A stretch of 64,000 nt of DNA, from contig JAFZPH010000022.1 of assembly GCA_017550405.1 (NCBI GenBank), positions 1 to 64,000 of the forward strand, given 5' to 3'. The DNA comes from Bacteroidales bacterium. Its GTDB lineage: Bacteria; Bacteroidota; Bacteroidia; Bacteroidales; P3. Under the pieces are notes generated by a model. The model saw only the letters and a list, made by a program, of their open reading frames with translations, was not told where the DNA came from and did no database searches. Within the stretch, counting starts at the first letter, position 1, and the number at the start of each line of letters is the position of its first letter. The position numbers were made by a program, and so were the translations under genes. Below are positions 60,696-64,000 of this stretch, in pieces.

Positions 60696-61820
60696 TTATT
60701 GTTTGACAAGCCGGATTGTGCGAGTGTCGGTTCGGGATAGGATGGAGAGTAGGTAGATGCCGGGGGCAAGGTCGTGCATATCAATGACGGAGGTGGCTTG
60801 GTTCAGTTTGCAGCTCCGCAGGCGGCGACCGTTCATATCGTAGAGCACGGCATCGAAATAATGGGCAGGACCCTCTACGACAATGGTGGCCTGGGTAGTG
60901 GCGGGATTGGGGTAAACGGTGATTTGCGTGTTGTGTTCCGGGAATTGGAAGTTGATGCCTGTGGTAGTATCTGTCTGTGTGGTATCCTGGGGTATGGTAT
61001 CGTTGATGACCGTGTCGGCAGGGCATTGACGCAGCCAGAAGTCGATGGTGTCGTACACCACCATTTTCACGGCATCGCGGATGATGGCGGCAGCTGTCTC
61101 ATCCAATCCGGGATTGTAGGAAATGAGAAGCGGCGACTTGCGGAAGATGAGCGTGTAGAACGAGCATGCGGCGGCATAGCTGCCTGCAAGGGAGGGGTGG
61201 CTGCCATCGCCGGAATAGAGCTGGATATCGCGGTGATAGGTGCGAAGATGTCGCCACACACGCCCTACGGGGCAGACAGAGGCGTCGTAGGTGCGTCCCA
61301 TATACATGTAGCGTTCGTACAGCAGGCTGTCCATGCCTTCATAGGTACCGAGGGGAGGATATTCCACCGCATTCCGCTGGTCGCCGTTCTCCCGTCCCCA
61401 GGTCATATAGAGCATGGCTTCGCCGTTCTCGTTGCACGCATATACCGAGTCAATAAGCTGTTGGGCGTAGGGGAAGCATTCCTGCTCCACTTGAAACAGG
61501 GGGAACGAGGGCAGCTGGCTCTGTTCCTGCAGCACCACAATGTCCCATCCCCCTTCACGTATCAAGTCCATCGAATGGTTGGAGCAGTGTTGCTGGAATG
61601 TGCAGCCACCTGGGGTGTTGCTTTCGTATTCCACACGGTCGCCTGCGCTCTCGGCAACACTATCCACTAACAAAGGAAGATTGTTGACCTCGGTGTAGCT
61701 GTTGCCGATAAAAAGCACTCTGCGATTGTCACCCTGAGACCATCCAGTCAGGCTAAGGCAAAGCAGGGCTTGGAACAGCAGAATCTTGATAATGCTATGG
61801 TGGCAATGGTTTTTCATCAT
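60696..61820 (-). CDS. secreted SGNH hydrolase (DUF4886-like) with T9SS tail
   Basis: The 374-residue protein has a signal peptide (to about residue 29). VLFIGNSYTEVNNLP with nucleophile Ser41 is the first block of DUF4886 SGNH hydrolases; DIVVLQEQSQLP and YSGDGSHPSLAGSYAA give the Asp and His. The last 80 residues (YPNPATTQATIVV, LYDMNGRRLRS, GIYLLSILSR) are a T9SS type A sorting domain, so the enzyme should reach the cell surface. It probably removes acyl groups from a carbohydrate. A Thr/Asp-rich linker (DTTQTDTTTG) separates the parts. Confidence 0.88.
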   Translation of the reverse strand: MMKNHCHHSIIKILLFQALLCLSLTGWSQGDNRRVLFIGNSYTEVNNLPLLVDSVAESAGDRVEYESNTPGGCTFQQHCSNHSMDLIREGGWDIVVLQEQSQLPSFPLFQVEQECFPYAQQLIDSVYACNENGEAMLYMTWGRENGDQRNAVEYPPLGTYEGMDSLLYERYMYMGRTYDASVCPVGRVWRHLRTYHRDIQLYSGDGSHPSLAGSYAAACSFYTLIFRKSPLLISYNPGLDETAAAIIRDAVKMVVYDTIDFWLRQCPADTVINDTIPQDTTQTDTTTGINFQFPEHNTQITVYPNPATTQATIVVEGPAHYFDAVLYDMNGRRLRSCKLNQATSVIDMHDLAPGIYLLSILSRTDTRTIRLVKQ

Positions 61821-61835
61821 GGTGTTGTTGTTAGT

Positions 61836-63269
61836 TTATTGTATGATAGTCCCCGAAGGCCCGCGTTCTTTACGGGGCTTGCGTTCGGGTGGAATATATC
61901 CGGGTACGAACACTTTGCGTTGCGAGAGGAGCAGCAAGCCCGAGAGTACAGCTCCCAGCAGGTCGCTGACGGTGCAGCTGCACCATACACCCGACAGTCC
62001 GTCACCACCCAGACGCATATATAGCATGGGCACCAGGTACATCATGGGGATTAGGAAGATGACCTGGCGCGAAAGGCTGGTGACAATGGCTATCCATGGT
62101 TTGTCGATGGACTGGAAGAATTGCGAGTTGGTGATGGTGAAGCCGATGAGAGGCGCCATCACAAGCAGGTAGCGCATGGCGGGGATGGAGATGGAGATAA
62201 GCTGTTCGTTGTCGCTCATCATCATCACCAGCAGGCGGGGGATAATCAATGCCAAAAGCATCCCTACAACTCCAATCCCGACATTCCATTTCATCGACAA
62301 CATGTAGACATGCTTCAACCGGAGGTTATTTCCGGCGCCATAGTTGTATCCTGCTATGGGCTGCATTCCCTGGCAGATGCCCAGCAGTATCATCACTACC
62401 AGCATCGCCACACGGTTCACCACACCGTATGCACTGACGGCCAAGTCACCGCCATAGTGTATCAGCTGCGAGTTGAGCAGTGCCACCACGGCACATGCCG
62501 CCACGTTCATAGAGAAGGGGCTGATGCCGATGGCAAGGATATTCTTGACAATATACATCTTGGGCTCCCAGCAGTGGCGTTTGAAGCGGATGAACGATTT
62601 CGGGTTGAGGAAATGCATCACTGCCAATCCTGCCGAGAAGGCCATGGCGATGGTCGTTGCCCAGGCACCGCCACGGATACCCCAGCCCAACCCTACGATG
62701 AACAGGGCGTCGAGGGCTATGTTCAGCAGTGCACCGCTGACTTGTATCCACATCGATTTAGAAGCGTATCCCGAGGCACGTATCAATCCTGACAGGTTGA
62801 AAGTGAGCGTAGTGAGGAACATACCGGGAAGTACGATGTCCAGATATTCTTGAGCGAGTGAGATGGTGGTGGCTGAGGCGCCAAACATGGAGAGGATGGG
62901 TCTCATGAACAGGTAGCCGGCCGTCAGGAACAGTGCACCGAAGAAGAAGGTGAGGTGTACGCTGTTGCCCAGAATCTTTTCTGCCCAGCGGACATCTTTC
63001 CGCCCCAAGACGATGCTCATACGTGCCGAGGCACCGGCTCCCACCAGCGACCCGAAGGCATGGATGATGTTCATGATGGGGAGGGTGATGGCCAAAGCGG
63101 CAAGGATTAAGGGACCGTTCTCGGCATGCCCCAGAAATATGCTGTCGACCAGATTGTATACCGTGGCAATAATCTGTGTCACCACAGCGGGCAAGGCATA
63201 TTTCCACAGCAAGGAACGGATGCTCCTTGTTCCCAGTTCTTTGGTGGTGTCTATCGCCTCACTGCTCAT
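61836..63269 (-). CDS. MATE family efflux transporter
   Basis: The 477-residue protein has about twelve membrane helices in two similar halves. Typical MATE text includes SIRSLLWKYALPAVVTQIIATVYNLVD, VGAGASARMSIVLGRKD and ICQGMQPIAGYNYGAGN. Transporters of this family export drugs or organic cations using Na+ or H+ gradients; the substrate is unknown. Its start overlaps the stop of the amidohydrolase gene (ATGA), so both are coupled. Confidence 0.93.
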   Translation of the reverse strand: MSSEAIDTTKELGTRSIRSLLWKYALPAVVTQIIATVYNLVDSIFLGHAENGPLILAALAITLPIMNIIHAFGSLVGAGASARMSIVLGRKDVRWAEKILGNSVHLTFFFGALFLTAGYLFMRPILSMFGASATTISLAQEYLDIVLPGMFLTTLTFNLSGLIRASGYASKSMWIQVSGALLNIALDALFIVGLGWGIRGGAWATTIAMAFSAGLAVMHFLNPKSFIRFKRHCWEPKMYIVKNILAIGISPFSMNVAACAVVALLNSQLIHYGGDLAVSAYGVVNRVAMLVVMILLGICQGMQPIAGYNYGAGNNLRLKHVYMLSMKWNVGIGVVGMLLALIIPRLLVMMMSDNEQLISISIPAMRYLLVMAPLIGFTITNSQFFQSIDKPWIAIVTSLSRQVIFLIPMMYLVPMLYMRLGGDGLSGVWCSCTVSDLLGAVLSGLLLLSQRKVFVPGYIPPERKPRKERGPSGTIIQ

Positions 63270-64000
63270 GAAGGATTCTGTTTTATCTTGTTTCTAAGTG
63301 CCGCGAAAGCGTTGTAAGCCACAAATCCTCCAGCCAGCTCAATGGAACGCTCGTCGACCATCAGGTCGGGACGGTGCAGATTGCTGTATGGGGTGCCGGG
63401 GATATGGATGCCTATACGGTAGTAGCAGGCAGGTATCTTCTGTGCAAAGAAGGCGAAGTCCTCTGCCGTCATGCGCAGGTCGAGCCATTCCACCTGTTCT
63501 GCTCCCAGGAAGGCGACACCGTTGTCATGCACCTGTTGGGTGCAGGCATCGTCGTTGATGACGGGAGGATAGCCGTAGTCGATGAACAGGTCGCATTCTC
63601 CGCCCATGCTCTCGGCTATGCCGCAGCTTATCTTCCGTATCTTCTCGTGGCAGTCGAGCCGCCATTGTGGGTCGAAGGTGCGGATAATGCCCTCCATCTT
63701 CACCTCGTCGGGAATGATATTGGTGCGTCCTTCGCCTATGAACTTGCCGAAACTCAGCACTGTGGGCATCATGGGTGCGGCGTTGCGGCTCACTATTTGC
63801 TGCAAGGCCACCACGATGTGCGAGGCGATAAGGATGGGGTCTACACTCATGTGTGGAGTAGCTCCGTGTCCCCCTTTGCCTTTGATAGTCCAGTACAGCT
63901 CATCGGTCGAGGCCATATAGCGGCCTTTCTTCATGCCGATACGGCCGTAGTCCATTTCGGGCAGGCAATGGAACGAATAGATTTCGTTGGGCATCACCTT
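63266..64000 (-). CDS. M20 family amidohydrolase (partial, C-terminal part)
   Basis: The reading frame is open to the right edge, so the N-terminus is missing. The visible 244 residues hold SFHCLPEMDYGRIG (a metal-binding His), GKGGHGATPHMSVDPI, MTAEDFAFFAQ and NLHRPDLMVDE (another metal-binding His). These are marks of M20D N-acyl amino acid or hippurate hydrolases, which use two metal ions. It probably removes acetyl or other acyl groups from amino acids. The MATE gene overlaps its end. Confidence 0.9.
   Translation of the reverse strand, partial: KVMPNEIYSFHCLPEMDYGRIGMKKGRYMASTDELYWTIKGKGGHGATPHMSVDPILIASHIVVALQQIVSRNAAPMMPTVLSFGKFIGEGRTNIIPDEVKMEGIIRTFDPQWRLDCHEKIRKISCGIAESMGGECDLFIDYGYPPVINDDACTQQVHDNGVAFLGAEQVEWLDLRMTAEDFAFFAQKIPACYYRIGIHIPGTPYSNLHRPDLMVDERSIELAGGFVAYNAFAALRNKIKQNPS

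Overview
The window is chromosomal DNA from a member of the Bacteroidota, most likely an uncultured gut or rumen Bacteroidales. Three things point there. Many genes are preceded by the Bacteroidota sigma-ABfr -7 box (TAnnTTTG, usually TATCTTTG) and lack strong Shine-Dalgarno sequences. Several exported proteins end in type IX secretion (T9SS) sorting domains, which Bacteroides itself lacks. The gene set is typical of the phylum: DUF4295 next to L33, BspA-like LRR proteins, an Oar-like TonB receptor, NhaD and a long YidC. No rRNA, CRISPR array, phage, transposase or integrase was found. There is one tRNA, Leu(UAG).

Layout. 1-8.1 kb (+): end of a T9SS cargo gene, a Gre-like protein, MarC, a BspA-like LRR surface protein, then a surface-glycan cluster of GT2, a polytopic GT-C-like protein, MBOAT O-acyltransferase and an AlgX-like partner. 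8.1-17.5 kb: a repeat-rich gap and two large T9SS cargo proteins (1733 and 881 aa), with a small LRR protein on the other strand. 17.5-26.3 kb: a C_GCAxxG_C_C protein, a GH2-mutarotase fusion, a TPR protein, a DHOD-like protein, an S23 four-helix-bundle protein, kdsA, a DEDDh exonuclease, DUF4295 and rpmG. 26.6-31.3 kb (-): lysozyme-like protein, nhaD, yidC. 31.5-46 kb: mostly + strand, with a lipoprotein, split transketolase halves 8 kb apart (the C-terminal half fused to a zinc ribbon), a VWA protein, a tannase-like esterase, a GyrI-like protein, GNAT, a four-helix-bundle suffix protein, an AlkZ-related protein, a flavin reductase, LOG and a Cas4-like nuclease. A YjbH-like outer-membrane pair and a lipoprotein lie on the - strand. 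46-64 kb (-): Dus with an Oar-like receptor, a 5'-nucleotidase and the remnant of a second copy, a YD-repeat protein, tRNA-Leu, Nudix, a PepSY-like protein, purA, and a long operon running from an M20 amidohydrolase through MATE, SGNH, patatin-barrel and murB.

The most unusual signal lies outside the gene list. At least a dozen small arrays of 7-, 8- or 9-nt units, each with 3 to 6 imperfect copies, are scattered over the first 45 kb. They sit just after stop codons, form inverted pairs, share core and boundary sequences between loci, and in four genes lie in frame inside or at the end of the coding sequence (MBOAT twice, LOG, Cas4-like, four-helix-bundle suffix protein). The last of these belongs to the S23/Avd-like fold; its C-terminus is an array, and a complementary array follows its stop. 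Two further intergenic families are present: a 101-bp element with inverted ends (three copies of identical length) and a larger repeat built around CTCCTACGGAGT and GATTTGGGTT. Calls rest on reading protein motifs by eye; no database search was possible.
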